Assembly (NCBI RefSeq): GCF_001624705.1
Contig: NZ_JSEO01000010.1
Coordinates: forward strand, 157,211 to 221,210
DNA from: Marinomonas sp. SBI8L
GTDB lineage: Bacteria > Pseudomonadota > Gammaproteobacteria > Pseudomonadales > Marinomonadaceae
Reading direction: 5' to 3'
Length of the DNA stretch: 64,000 nucleotides
Both the position numbers and the translations under genes were made by a program. Positions within the stretch are counted from its first letter, which is position 1. Each line of letters starts with the position of its first letter. The notes beneath the pieces were generated by a model that was given only the letters and a program-made list of their open reading frames with translations, was not told the origin of the DNA and made no database searches. This document shows positions 17,817 through 24,703 of the stretch, in pieces.

Positions 17817-18104
17817 TTACCCAAAATCATTATTTTGCTGCTTGCCTAGCTTGTACATTAAATAAGTAAAATAAACCGTGTTGAAAGCAACAAAAATGAG
17901 GTTTGGCAAGTTGTCAGATATCGCACCGACTTGTACAAGTGTTAGCGGGATAGCGACAACAGCCATGCACATAAACAACATAGCCGGATACAGCCACCTA
18001 TTTGTTTTAACCAATTTTGTCACGAATAAAACAGATACTCTTACCGCCAAAAGGGACAGTATCAAGAAAAATAGCTCGAGATACTCACTCTCAAATAACG
18101 CCAT
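17817..18104 (-). CDS. Small integral membrane protein, about 95 aa
   Basis: The protein has three hydrophobic segments (ELFFLILSLLAVRVSVLFV, WLYPAMLFMCMAVVAIPLTLV and LIFVAFNTVYFTYLMY) and an acidic N terminus. I prefer ATG 18104 (MALFESEY), preceded by AAAGG at a normal distance, over the upstream start at 18131. I do not recognise the family; phage or island membrane proteins of this size are common. It is downstream of the antirepressor remnant on the same strand. Confidence 0.55.
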   Translation of the reverse strand: MALFESEYLELFFLILSLLAVRVSVLFVTKLVKTNRWLYPAMLFMCMAVVAIPLTLVQVGAISDNLPNLIFVAFNTVYFTYLMYKLGKQQNNDFG

Positions 18105-18235
18105 ACATTGCCTTTTCGGTTGCCATAACAATAAACGTCAGATTTTAAACAGCATCATAGCAAAAGCCTAACACTTTATTAGGCTTTTCTAATATTCTAA
18201 ATTACAGCCCTTATCGCCTGCTCTAAGCAGTCTTA

Positions 18236-19133
18236 TCAATAAACTTTACTGTTCATGTGTGCGACGTGCAGGCGCTCTCTGGCGATGCCGTATAGTCTGG
18301 GGTTGGTTGTTTTGAGTGTTGGGAAGATGGCGTCTTCGAAGTCTCTTTTCATCGCAGTGGTGTGGGAGTGGATGAGTTTCATATTGTACTCATAGAACTC
18401 TATGCGGCGCTCCATTGAGGCGACGTATTCGCTTGTAGGGCTGTCTGCTCTGCCTAGGTACTCGCCTTCTAACGCGGTTTGGATAAAGATTAAGCCTTTC
18501 TCTAATTGTGCTGGGGTTGCCTCATCCAACTTACTTACACCTAGATAGTTATTCACCTCTTCGCCAATTTTAGCGCGCTCGACACTCATATGGTGTTTAG
18601 AGCGTTTATTGGCTAGCGCTAAGATATTCCCTTCTAGCAAGTTGGCCATGGTTCTCGTCGCTTCGTTTGCTTGGCTATGTTGGGTGGGGTCGATCGCTGG
18701 GCTTTCTATTGCTGGAGAATGCGAGTTAGTGGCTTTGAGTTGGCGTTCATATCTAACAAAGAGCCGATGAAGTTGTGGCGGGCTTCGCGGCCTTTTAGTG
18801 CAGCTCTACCATGGCAAGCTCTTTCGCCATATCGAGAGTGATGAAGTAGTCTTTTGTTGGTCTACCGCCCGTATTTAGGGTTTTCGCCCGTTTTGGCGAA
18901 AACCCATTTTGATCATTTAAAGAGATCAAAATGAAGTCTTCATCTTCAACAAATTTATATTGATTGATTCTGGCTTTCATCCAATTAGAAAAGTCACGAC
19001 CAACTTCTAAAAAGGTATGTAAATCGCGTGCGTTAACTGTATCGCAGTTTTGATTGTTTATTATGTGAGAATATAGTGGAAGGATTTCGGTTGAGTTCAA
19101 GCGTTCTGCTTGTATTGCAGATTGCATAGCCAT
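18236..19133 (-). pseudogene. Phage antirepressor (AntA/AntB-type), broken into pieces
   Basis: The 5' piece (19133-18795, 112 aa) is an AntA/AntB domain: NARDLHTFLEVGRDFSNWMK, then FVEDEDF, GRPTKDYFITLDMAKELAMVE, cut by a stop where the family continues. The next bases in another frame encode KGREAR, and a third frame (ERQLKATNS leading into MANLLEGN, 18649-18236) encodes a typical antirepressor C-terminal domain with YLGVSKLDEATPAQLEKGLIFIQ. At least two frame changes separate the pieces. Antirepressors inactivate phage repressors to trigger lytic growth. The gene's ribosome site AGGAGG is intact and faces the C4 antisense RNA upstream. It is richer in GC than the adjacent ATPase operon. 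Confidence 0.8.
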
Positions 19134-19138
19134 CTGTG

Positions 19139-19182
19139 GCCTCCTACGGTCTAATATTGACCACCGGATGAGGTACTAATCT
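19139..19182 (-). promoter_or_regulatory. C4 target sites and ribosome binding site of the antirepressor
   Basis: On the minus strand the antirepressor start (ATG 19133) is preceded by CCGTAGGAGGCC, which includes AGGAGG at 19140-19145, and farther upstream by GATTAGTACC (19172-19181). C4 RNA contains TCCTACGG and GTACTAA, complementary to these two blocks, so pairing would mask the ribosome site. Confidence 0.75.
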
Positions 19183-19190
19183 CAAAAGGA

Positions 19191-19264
19191 GGTGGGTCTG
19201 AATTAGGTTAGTACTACCGCCCGTAGGAACGGCCTAGCCGAAGCTAGCCCAACAAAGACCCACC
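19191..19264 (-). ncRNA. c4: C4 antisense RNA controlling the phage antirepressor
   Basis: Read on the minus strand, a 74-nt unit is closed by a perfect nine-base stem (GGTGGGTCT / AGACCCACC) that encloses a CTAGC-TTCG-GCTAG hairpin and a CCGTTCCTACGG hairpin, followed by GTAGTACTAACC. Established knowledge: C4 RNAs of P1/P7-like phages are processed from the leader of the antirepressor transcript and pair with two blocks at the downstream ribosome site. Both complementarities are present here: TCCTACGG with CCGTAGGA and GTACTAA with TTAGTAC. The position, upstream of an AntA-type gene on the same strand, is as expected. Confidence 0.88.
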
Positions 19265-19283
19265 ATAACAGGCGGATTCCGGC

Positions 19284-19309
19284 CACAAAAAAACACGCGG
19301 TGCGTGTTT
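19284..19309 (-). terminator. Rho-independent terminator (minus strand) between the HNH gene and C4 RNA
   Basis: On the minus strand AAACACGC and GCGTGTTT form a perfect eight-base stem with loop ACC, followed by a run of T residues. It ends the ATPase/HNH operon or acts as the leader terminator of the phage immunity transcript. Confidence 0.8.
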
Positions 19310-19404
19310 GAGGCCGCTACGGAGAAACGGGGTACTAATCCCGACACTGGATTTTGCCAGTGCATTTAAATGGTAGACCTAAGAGGGTTTGGGTGTCAAT
19401 GAAA

Positions 19405-20106
19405 TTATAAATTGTACTTACTAAGCTCATTCCCTGATAGTTTAGCTAGGCCAATGTTTGTAACATCATTTAATAGTTTTAAACAGTGTGCTTTTTCAAA
19501 GTTTGTTTCAGCTTCTTGAACCCTATTATTTAAATCATTTATAGCTTCAAAATACCCACTATCTAAATCTTCCCCATCTAAATTAATTTTTTTAAATAAG
19601 AATCTATCTAATCGACAAACTTCAATAGTATTTACTCCTTTAGCATTATTTTCTTTTGGGTAGTAAATCATTGATTTCTCCAGCCAACTAATATGTTCAA
19701 AATAATGATCAAAATGAGGATGTACAATAATGTAATCAGACGATAAATCAGGGAATGTTTTTCTATTAGGGTTTTTCAGAACATTTTTCGCACCTTTAAT
19801 AGTGTTACAGTCCTTACATGACAAGGCTAAGTTTTCTGGAGTAAACATAAATTCTTCTTTTACACTTTTAGAAATAATATGCTCTATATCCCAGCTACCA
19901 CCATGATCAACAATAATTGTTTGTTTGCAATAACAACATGTATAGTTTTGAATCTTCAAATAATATTTTTTTATCTTTTTTTTAAGGTTCTCTAAGTTCT
20001 TATTATCTTGTAAATTCCAAAAAGAGGAGCATTTATTTTCATCATTTTCATACTCTTCAACAACTTTATTATCGTTTTCATCATAGACAATAGGCTTAGA
20101 TATCAC
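19405..20106 (-). CDS. ptuB: HNH endonuclease, PtuB-like (Septu defence)
   Basis: The 233-residue protein has a classical HNH/zinc architecture: C57-x2-C60, D73-x-E75-H76, N92, then C97-x2-C100-N101, with K at 104. The start is GTG 20106, overlapping the TGA of the ATPase gene (GTGA, four-base overlap), with AGGAGG 8 nt upstream inside the ATPase gene; this implies translational coupling. An AAA ATPase followed by a coupled HNH protein is the Septu (PtuA-PtuB) architecture, in which the nuclease is the effector and the ATPase the sensor or regulator. It lies in a phage remnant. The Septu assignment rests on domain order and motifs only. Confidence 0.78.
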   Translation of the reverse strand: MISKPIVYDENDNKVVEEYENDENKCSSFWNLQDNKNLENLKKKIKKYYLKIQNYTCCYCKQTIIVDHGGSWDIEHIISKSVKEEFMFTPENLALSCKDCNTIKGAKNVLKNPNRKTFPDLSSDYIIVHPHFDHYFEHISWLEKSMIYYPKENNAKGVNTIEVCRLDRFLFKKINLDGEDLDSGYFEAINDLNNRVQEAETNFEKAHCLKLLNDVTNIGLAKLSGNELSKYNL

Positions 20107-21509
20107 TTAGCAGCCTCCTCTACTTTAGACAGCACCTCTTCAAGCATAATCATTAAGTCGTACACAGGATCGTTCTCTAAAATAACCCCTTTTAAATCAA
20201 GAATACCTTTAGCATCAATTATCTGATCTTGATTTAGATTACCACTAGATCCAAAACTTGTTAAGAGCTTGATAATTGTTCTTGTTAAAAACTCATTTTT
20301 AAATCCTGGAGTTTTAAAAACATTTGCCAATTGAAAATCAACAGACCTTTTATTATAATCAGTAGAAGGATGTAGTTTACGATCTGACATTGACATAACA
20401 AAGCAATTTCTGTCACGTAACTTAGATATCATTAAGGGTGAATGAGTTGCAATTATAAAGTGGCAATTTTTATACTCTTCAAACGTTTTCATCAACAGTT
20501 CAATATATCTCTCTTGCCATTTTGGGTGTAAGCATACTTCTGGCTCATCAATAAAAATCATTGAACTTTCACATATCTTACTTGCGATGCCAAGAATACT
20601 TAAAATCACACTTTGCTCACCAGAGCTTGCTTCGCCAATTAAAAACGGTTCCATTTTATTTTTCTTAGTTAATTTAATCTCCTTTAGAGAAATAATCCCA
20701 CAGTTCAATATTAAATCTAAATAATCTGAAACATTAAAATATGAATCAGACCTAACACCTTTATCACTCAAACTTATATCGAACTTTCCTCCGCTGTAAT
20801 TTAACAATATCAACTCAACAAAATCTAAAAAATGTTTTATCCTTTCAAAATTATAAACGTCATATTCATTCTCATAGTTATCAAAAAGTTCTTCATGAAA
20901 AAAGTAGGTATTTTGTTTATATTTTTGCTTTAAAATAGGTCTCAAATACTCATAAATAAAATTTTCAGTAGCATTACTTGACAATGATTTTTTTTCATAG
21001 TTTATAAAAGAATGAGAAAATTCAAATATTGCATTTATTTTCCTTTCAAAACCAATAACATCAAGAGCTTTTGTGATATTTATACAAATAGATTTATTAT
21101 TAATCGCAGACTTTAAAAGTGAAGAATAAAGGCTCTCCATATAAATATGACCTAAACCATTGCCGTCACTTGATATATTAAATAACTTTCTCAAACCTAA
21201 GTAATGATAATCATTATTTTTACTTTCATTTAGCGGAAACCTGTCAAATGGACTCATAGATGCTGAAATTATATTTTGGGGTAATTTTTCGCCATAAAAG
21301 TTAAGTTTGAATAATAAAGCTAATTTACCAGCAATTATAGGTTCAAGGTTATTCTTAGAGCAAATACAATCCTCAATAATTTTTTTTAAAAGCCTACTTT
21401 TACCAGATCCATTTTCACCAACAATTATTGTAAATAAATTATCTATACTACTTACATCATTAGGTAATAACTGATAATTTTTTTCCTGAAAGGTAAAATT
21501 CTTCAACAT
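20103..21509 (-). CDS. ptuA: AAA-family ATPase, PtuA-like (Septu defence)
   Basis: The 468-residue ATPase belongs to the OLD/RecF-like ABC-AAA group: Walker A GENGSGKS at residues 31-38, an ABC-type signature SSGEQSVILSILG around residue 300, Walker B SMIFIDEPEVCLHP about 20 residues later, and the H-loop IATHSPLMIS. There is no TOPRIM domain, unlike OLD nucleases. The AT-rich composition and codon use differ from core genes. It is third in a tightly spaced operon (31 bp after a membrane-protein gene) and overlaps the HNH gene. Septu PtuA proteins are ATPases of this size that hold the HNH partner inactive. Retron PtuAB pairs are similar, but no reverse transcriptase is present. Confidence 0.8.
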   Translation of the reverse strand: MLKNFTFQEKNYQLLPNDVSSIDNLFTIIVGENGSGKSRLLKKIIEDCICSKNNLEPIIAGKLALLFKLNFYGEKLPQNIISASMSPFDRFPLNESKNNDYHYLGLRKLFNISSDGNGLGHIYMESLYSSLLKSAINNKSICINITKALDVIGFERKINAIFEFSHSFINYEKKSLSSNATENFIYEYLRPILKQKYKQNTYFFHEELFDNYENEYDVYNFERIKHFLDFVELILLNYSGGKFDISLSDKGVRSDSYFNVSDYLDLILNCGIISLKEIKLTKKNKMEPFLIGEASSGEQSVILSILGIASKICESSMIFIDEPEVCLHPKWQERYIELLMKTFEEYKNCHFIIATHSPLMISKLRDRNCFVMSMSDRKLHPSTDYNKRSVDFQLANVFKTPGFKNEFLTRTIIKLLTSFGSSGNLNQDQIIDAKGILDLKGVILENDPVYDLMIMLEEVLSKVEEAAK

Positions 21510-21540
21510 TACAAATATAATCCTTTAATAAATCACACTA

Positions 21541-22083
21541 TCATTTATTCTTATCTGTCTGATAAATGTCATACCATCTTCCGACTCTAAGAAGAGCAAA
21601 AGTTGCAGCTAATGTTAAAGATAATGCATATATAAACACCCAATATCCTATGAAATTTCCAACAATAATCATATCGTGAAAATATCCATTAAAAAATTCA
21701 ACAAAGGGATGATCTAACGGTAAACTAAAATCATATGCTTTCCTAAACAAAGCTATAAATAAAGCAACTACCTGCAAAACTATAAAATGAACAAAAGCAC
21801 CGTTTAACGATAAAAACGGTGATGCACCATCTTCATCACCATCATCACCAGCAATTAAACTTCTAAATTTTTCATCGCCAATTGCTAAAAACATTGCATA
21901 CCCACCTAATGAAAATCCCAATAAGTTCGGCATAATTGACAGAACATCATCCCACCAACCTGAAGCAGACCAATGAGGAAATAGTGCAATACTTATGAAA
22001 AAGGAACCATAAAGGTAATAGCTCTTAAGCAGAGCTCCAAAACCTCCATATGCTTTATAATAAACACTTAGAATGTTACTCAT
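21541..22083 (-). CDS. Four-helix membrane protein in the defence operon
   Basis: The protein has 180 residues. Four hydrophobic segments are visible: YLYGSFFISIALF (about 24-36), IMPNLLGFSLGGYAMFLAI (50-68), FVHFIVLQVVALFIALF (97-113) and FIGYWVFIYALSLTLAATFALL (142-164). A short acidic loop, DDGDEDGAS, separates helices 2 and 3. I do not recognise a family. The gene lies 25 bp after the DUF4747-like gene and 31 bp before the ATPase gene on one strand, so co-transcription is likely. Small membrane proteins in defence operons can be abortive-infection effectors; that role here is inference. Confidence 0.65.
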   Translation of the reverse strand: MSNILSVYYKAYGGFGALLKSYYLYGSFFISIALFPHWSASGWWDDVLSIMPNLLGFSLGGYAMFLAIGDEKFRSLIAGDDGDEDGASPFLSLNGAFVHFIVLQVVALFIALFRKAYDFSLPLDHPFVEFFNGYFHDMIIVGNFIGYWVFIYALSLTLAATFALLRVGRWYDIYQTDKNK

Positions 22084-22108
22084 AGCATCTCTCGACTATA
22101 AAATTTAT

Positions 22109-23005
22109 TCACTTTGATAGTTTATTACTCAGTATAGTTTTAAGTTTGCTAGTCATCCTATACATAAAAGCTATGGGCATTGACTCTTCTGAAGGGTCAT
22201 ACATTTCAGTCTCTTTGAAAGGCTGGCTTACAGTAGAATATTCAATTGGTTTGCTAGCATGGTCACGACCCTTTATTTTAAGGCTTCCATTTTTTGCAGC
22301 TATATGGGCTAAAACTTTTAAGCCATCATCTACTTCAATGCTTTGCTCTGCATCTGCAATGAACTTTTGCTCAATTCTTTGAACTTTATTTTTCTTCATC
22401 CTATTCAGAAATGCTGCTTCTTCTTTTGCGAATGAATCTGGATTCGGCTTTTTAAAAACTGTCTCGATACTTCTCTTAAAAGGAATATTTAACGCTTCTT
22501 CTAAACCATTAATATCAGGTAAATGCGTTACCTCTACTTCTCCAAATTTTTCTACTATTTCTTCTTGAGAAAATAACTTATTAAAAAAATCTGTAGCCAC
22601 AGTTGGACCTAAAGTTTTTTTGTCATAATAAGACTCATAAAATAGCATGTGTTTATCCGGATAAAATATATAGGAAAACCTGCTTCCATTTGGCCTTAAG
22701 TTTGGTGGAATATTTAGACTCTCTTTATCATCATCAGTAGCTATGTCATTGGTTTCAATATTTATCCATGGAGCATCAGTATCTATTTGGGTAAACCGCC
22801 AAATGTCACCAGTTACAGGCTTAATTGAATCATCACACCAAGGGTAACTTCGTACTCCAGCTAACAAAGCACCCGATGTAGAGTTCAACTTAACCACTCT
22901 TTTCAATTTAAATGCAGCCTTAAATAAATCTACATATTTTTTCTCGCTGTGCGGCTGAATTGTTATGTTTATAGCTCCAACAGACATTCTTTTCAGACTT
23001 GCCAT
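22109..23005 (-). CDS. DUF4747-like protein, first gene of the defence operon
   Basis: The 298-residue soluble protein begins SVGAINITIQPHSEKKYVDLFKAAFKLKR, which I recall as the start of DUF4747 proteins, known mainly from prophage-like contexts and without an assigned function. Further features are DIWRFTQIDTDAPWINIETND, RFSYIFYPDKHMLFYESYYDKKTLGP and a C-terminal lysine-rich region. The start ATG 23005 has AAGGA at a proper distance. Sequence around it is strongly AT-rich. It is upstream of the membrane-protein, ATPase and HNH genes with no large gap. The family name is moderate confidence; the coupling to the Septu-like pair is the interesting point. Confidence 0.6.
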   Translation of the reverse strand: MASLKRMSVGAINITIQPHSEKKYVDLFKAAFKLKRVVKLNSTSGALLAGVRSYPWCDDSIKPVTGDIWRFTQIDTDAPWINIETNDIATDDDKESLNIPPNLRPNGSRFSYIFYPDKHMLFYESYYDKKTLGPTVATDFFNKLFSQEEIVEKFGEVEVTHLPDINGLEEALNIPFKRSIETVFKKPNPDSFAKEEAAFLNRMKKNKVQRIEQKFIADAEQSIEVDDGLKVLAHIAAKNGSLKIKGRDHASKPIEYSTVSQPFKETEMYDPSEESMPIAFMYRMTSKLKTILSNKLSK

Positions 23006-23124
23006 GATTAATCCTTATCATCCTTTTAATTGTCGAAACTTTACTGAGCCACCATATTCTAAGCAAGAAATTTCCAAATTTATTTGAAAATCATTGATAA
23101 AATTGCATTTTTAAAAGCCAAAAA

Positions 23125-23691
23125 TCATCCTACACTCGCCCTCACCAGCACCCTATAGCCCTGCTTATTCCCACTGGCGGTGACGGACTCTATTCGCCAC
23201 TCTCCAGCTAAAATCGTAGGGAAACTCCCATCTAATATCAGCTGAGCCCCTACGACTAGCGCCTTGTGATCTGGTATGTTGCTTGGTACTTCTAGGGTGA
23301 GCTTAGACCCTTGCTTACGCTGTGTTTTTAAGAGCTCGTCTTTGGCTGCTTTCATGGCGGTGGCTTGGGTTGAATAGGCTTGCCGCAATTTCTTAAAAGG
23401 CGCACTGCCTGTGCTGATGGTGTGCTCCTCCCCTGTTTCGCTGTCGGACCAGCTGGCTTTGATGCCGCTCACGGTTGTGCGACTTGATTGCTCTAGTTGG
23501 CAGTTGATAAAGCCGCTGTCGCTGGGTGTGTTCTTGCTCGGCATGGATAAGGTGACTATGGGTAGACGCTGGCCTGAGAGGGTTTTCTCTCGTCCTTTTG
23601 GAGACAAGACGTATAAATCGTTAACCGGCTTTGCGATGGCGTCTCGCTCTCTGGCAAGCCTTGTCAGAAAGGCCACGTCTGTTTCATCACT
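23125..23691 (-). pseudogene. Phage late control protein gpD (P2-like tail protein), C-terminal fragment
   Basis: About 189 codons remain, from SDETDVAFLTRLARERD through LYVLSPKGREK to GEWRIESVTASGN and VLVRASVG. These match the C-terminal part of P2 gpD-like tail proteins, which form the hub of contractile tails. The frame is open upstream only to a TAG at about 23700, where unrelated sequence begins, so roughly the N-terminal half is deleted. Base composition is much richer in GC than the adjacent operon. No tail neighbours (U, T, X) or ogr remain. It is a deletion remnant of a P2-like prophage. Confidence 0.75.
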
Positions 23692-23783
23692 TCTCTTCTA
23701 TAAAGTGCGTCTAGGTGCTCGATGAGTTCGTCTTCATATTCGGAGGCGGCTCTGGGGCTAAAGCCGTGGGCGGTGACTATATA
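23664..23783 (-). other. Short phage-like coding remnant abutting gpD
   Basis: Forty codons between two stops read YIVTAHGFSPRAASEYEDEL and then IEHLDALYRREVMKQTWPF. The peptide looks like genuine protein sequence but I cannot assign a family. It overlaps the truncated 5' end of the gpD remnant in another frame, which marks the deletion junction near 23690-23700. Confidence 0.35.
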
Positions 23784-23866
23784 TCAAAAGAGATCGGCAA
23801 GACCTTGTTTTGCTGTCTTTAGTTAAAACTGTAAAAGAGTTAAAGATTACTTTTCTTATAAGCACA

Positions 23867-23902
23867 AAAAAGCCCCTTAGAAACGAATCTAAGGGGCTTT
23901 TT
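23867..23902. terminator. Bidirectional terminator downstream of tRNA-Val
   Basis: A perfect 14-base stem (AAAAAGCCCCTTAG / CTAAGGGGCTTTTT) with an eight-base loop lies about 38 bp past the 3' end of the tRNA, with T-tracts on both strands. Confidence 0.9.
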
Positions 23903-23939
23903 AATGTATGAATAACCAAAGCTACTAATACATTTAATT

Positions 23940-24016
23940 TGGTAGGGCTAGGCAGATTCGAACTGCCGACCTCATCCATGTCAAGGATGCGCTCTAACCA
24001 ACTGAGCTATAGTCCT
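23940..24016 (-). tRNA. tRNA-Val (anticodon GAC)
   Basis: The 77-nt cloverleaf starts AGGACTATAGCTCAGTTGG, has anticodon arm CATCC-TTGACAT-GGATG with GAC at the wobble position, T arm GGCAGTTCGAATCTGCC, and an encoded CCA end. The acceptor stem contains one A-C mismatch (fourth pair). The 3' half is duplicated at 14980, marking it as an integration target. Confidence 0.95.
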
Positions 24017-24157
24017 ATAAACTTGATGGCGAGAATTATACCTATGCAAAATAGCTTGGCAAGCTTTATGCCTAAATTTTATTTAAGCGTTTGTCACTTA
24101 TTGTTGATATTTAGGTTCAGCTATTTTTGTTTAACATTCAATATCTTGCCTTTAGCT

Positions 24158-24601
24158 TTATATACCTGCCCCATGTGTCCAGTCATGAACATAGTCGGGT
24201 AATTCTGACTCTTTTGGTACTGGCGTCGATTTGCCATTTTCCCCTATGGCGACAAACTTAAACACGCCTTCGGTTACTTTTTCTCTTGTGCCGATGCGAT
24301 TTCGTCTCACCCAAGCTTCAACTAATATTTCCATTGAAGAGCGCCCTACTTTTATCACACTGGTGTAGACACCTAAAATATCACCAACTTTAACGGGTCG
24401 AATAAAGCTCATACGGTCTATTTCGACTGTGACAACTCGGCTTTGTGCTCTTTGTCCTGCACATATACCGGCTGCGATATCCATTTGAGATAACACCCAG
24501 CCTCCAAATATATCGCCTGCTGGGTTAGTATCTCCCGGCATGGCAACAGTGCGTGTCGTTAGCCTACCTTTTGTTTCTTCTGTCTCTGTTTGATCTGACA
24601 T
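24158..24601 (-). CDS. yciA: Acyl-CoA thioesterase, YciA-like hot-dog fold
   Basis: The 147-residue protein fits YciA: TRTVAMPGDTNPAGDIFGGWVLSQMDIAAGICA (the catalytic loop with NPAGDIFGGW and the active Asp), then VVTVEIDRMSFIRPVKVGDI and ILVEAWVRR. YciA hydrolyses acyl-CoA esters of various lengths in the cytoplasm, probably recycling CoA. Length and motif order match the family. It is 102 bp downstream of uvrB on the same strand and may be its own transcript; no thioesterase-linked operon is evident. It is immediately outside the island boundary formed by tRNA-Val. Confidence 0.92.
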   Translation of the reverse strand: MSDQTETEETKGRLTTRTVAMPGDTNPAGDIFGGWVLSQMDIAAGICAGQRAQSRVVTVEIDRMSFIRPVKVGDILGVYTSVIKVGRSSMEILVEAWVRRNRIGTREKVTEGVFKFVAIGENGKSTPVPKESELPDYVHDWTHGAGI

Positions 24602-24703
24602 TGTCTGCCTTTCTCTGTCTGCTTATTTTTCACTTCCCTGTTTAGTATTGTCCAAATTTATATTTATTCGAGCTTATCGCCGAATTAGGTAATAAGCGGG
24701 TGT

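Larger units (their letters stand above)
14980..24016. mobile_element. Decayed prophage/genomic island at tRNA-Val, about 9 kb
   Basis: The interval is bounded by a partial tRNA-Val copy on the left and the intact tRNA-Val on the right, in direct orientation. Inside are phage remnants (antirepressor with C4 RNA, P2-like gpD fragment), cargo (LRR lipoprotein, ATPase/HNH operon) and very uneven base composition. No integrase, terminase or capsid gene remains. The boundaries are inferred from the repeats. Confidence 0.65.

Noticed and set aside
17878-18171. Plus-strand frame of 97 codons opposite the small membrane protein
   Set aside because: The minus-strand frame has three clear membrane helices; the plus frame has no protein-like pattern.
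19405-21509. A retron of the Ec78 type, which also uses PtuA/PtuB
   Set aside because: No reverse transcriptase frame and no msr/msd-like repeat lies near the pair.
20103-21509. An OLD-type nuclease
   Set aside because: The C-terminal part after the H-loop has no TOPRIM motif and the nuclease is a separate HNH gene.
23758-24202. Open frames crossing tRNA-Val on both strands
   Set aside because: They overlap the tRNA and terminator and have no protein-like features; the tRNA explains the sequence.
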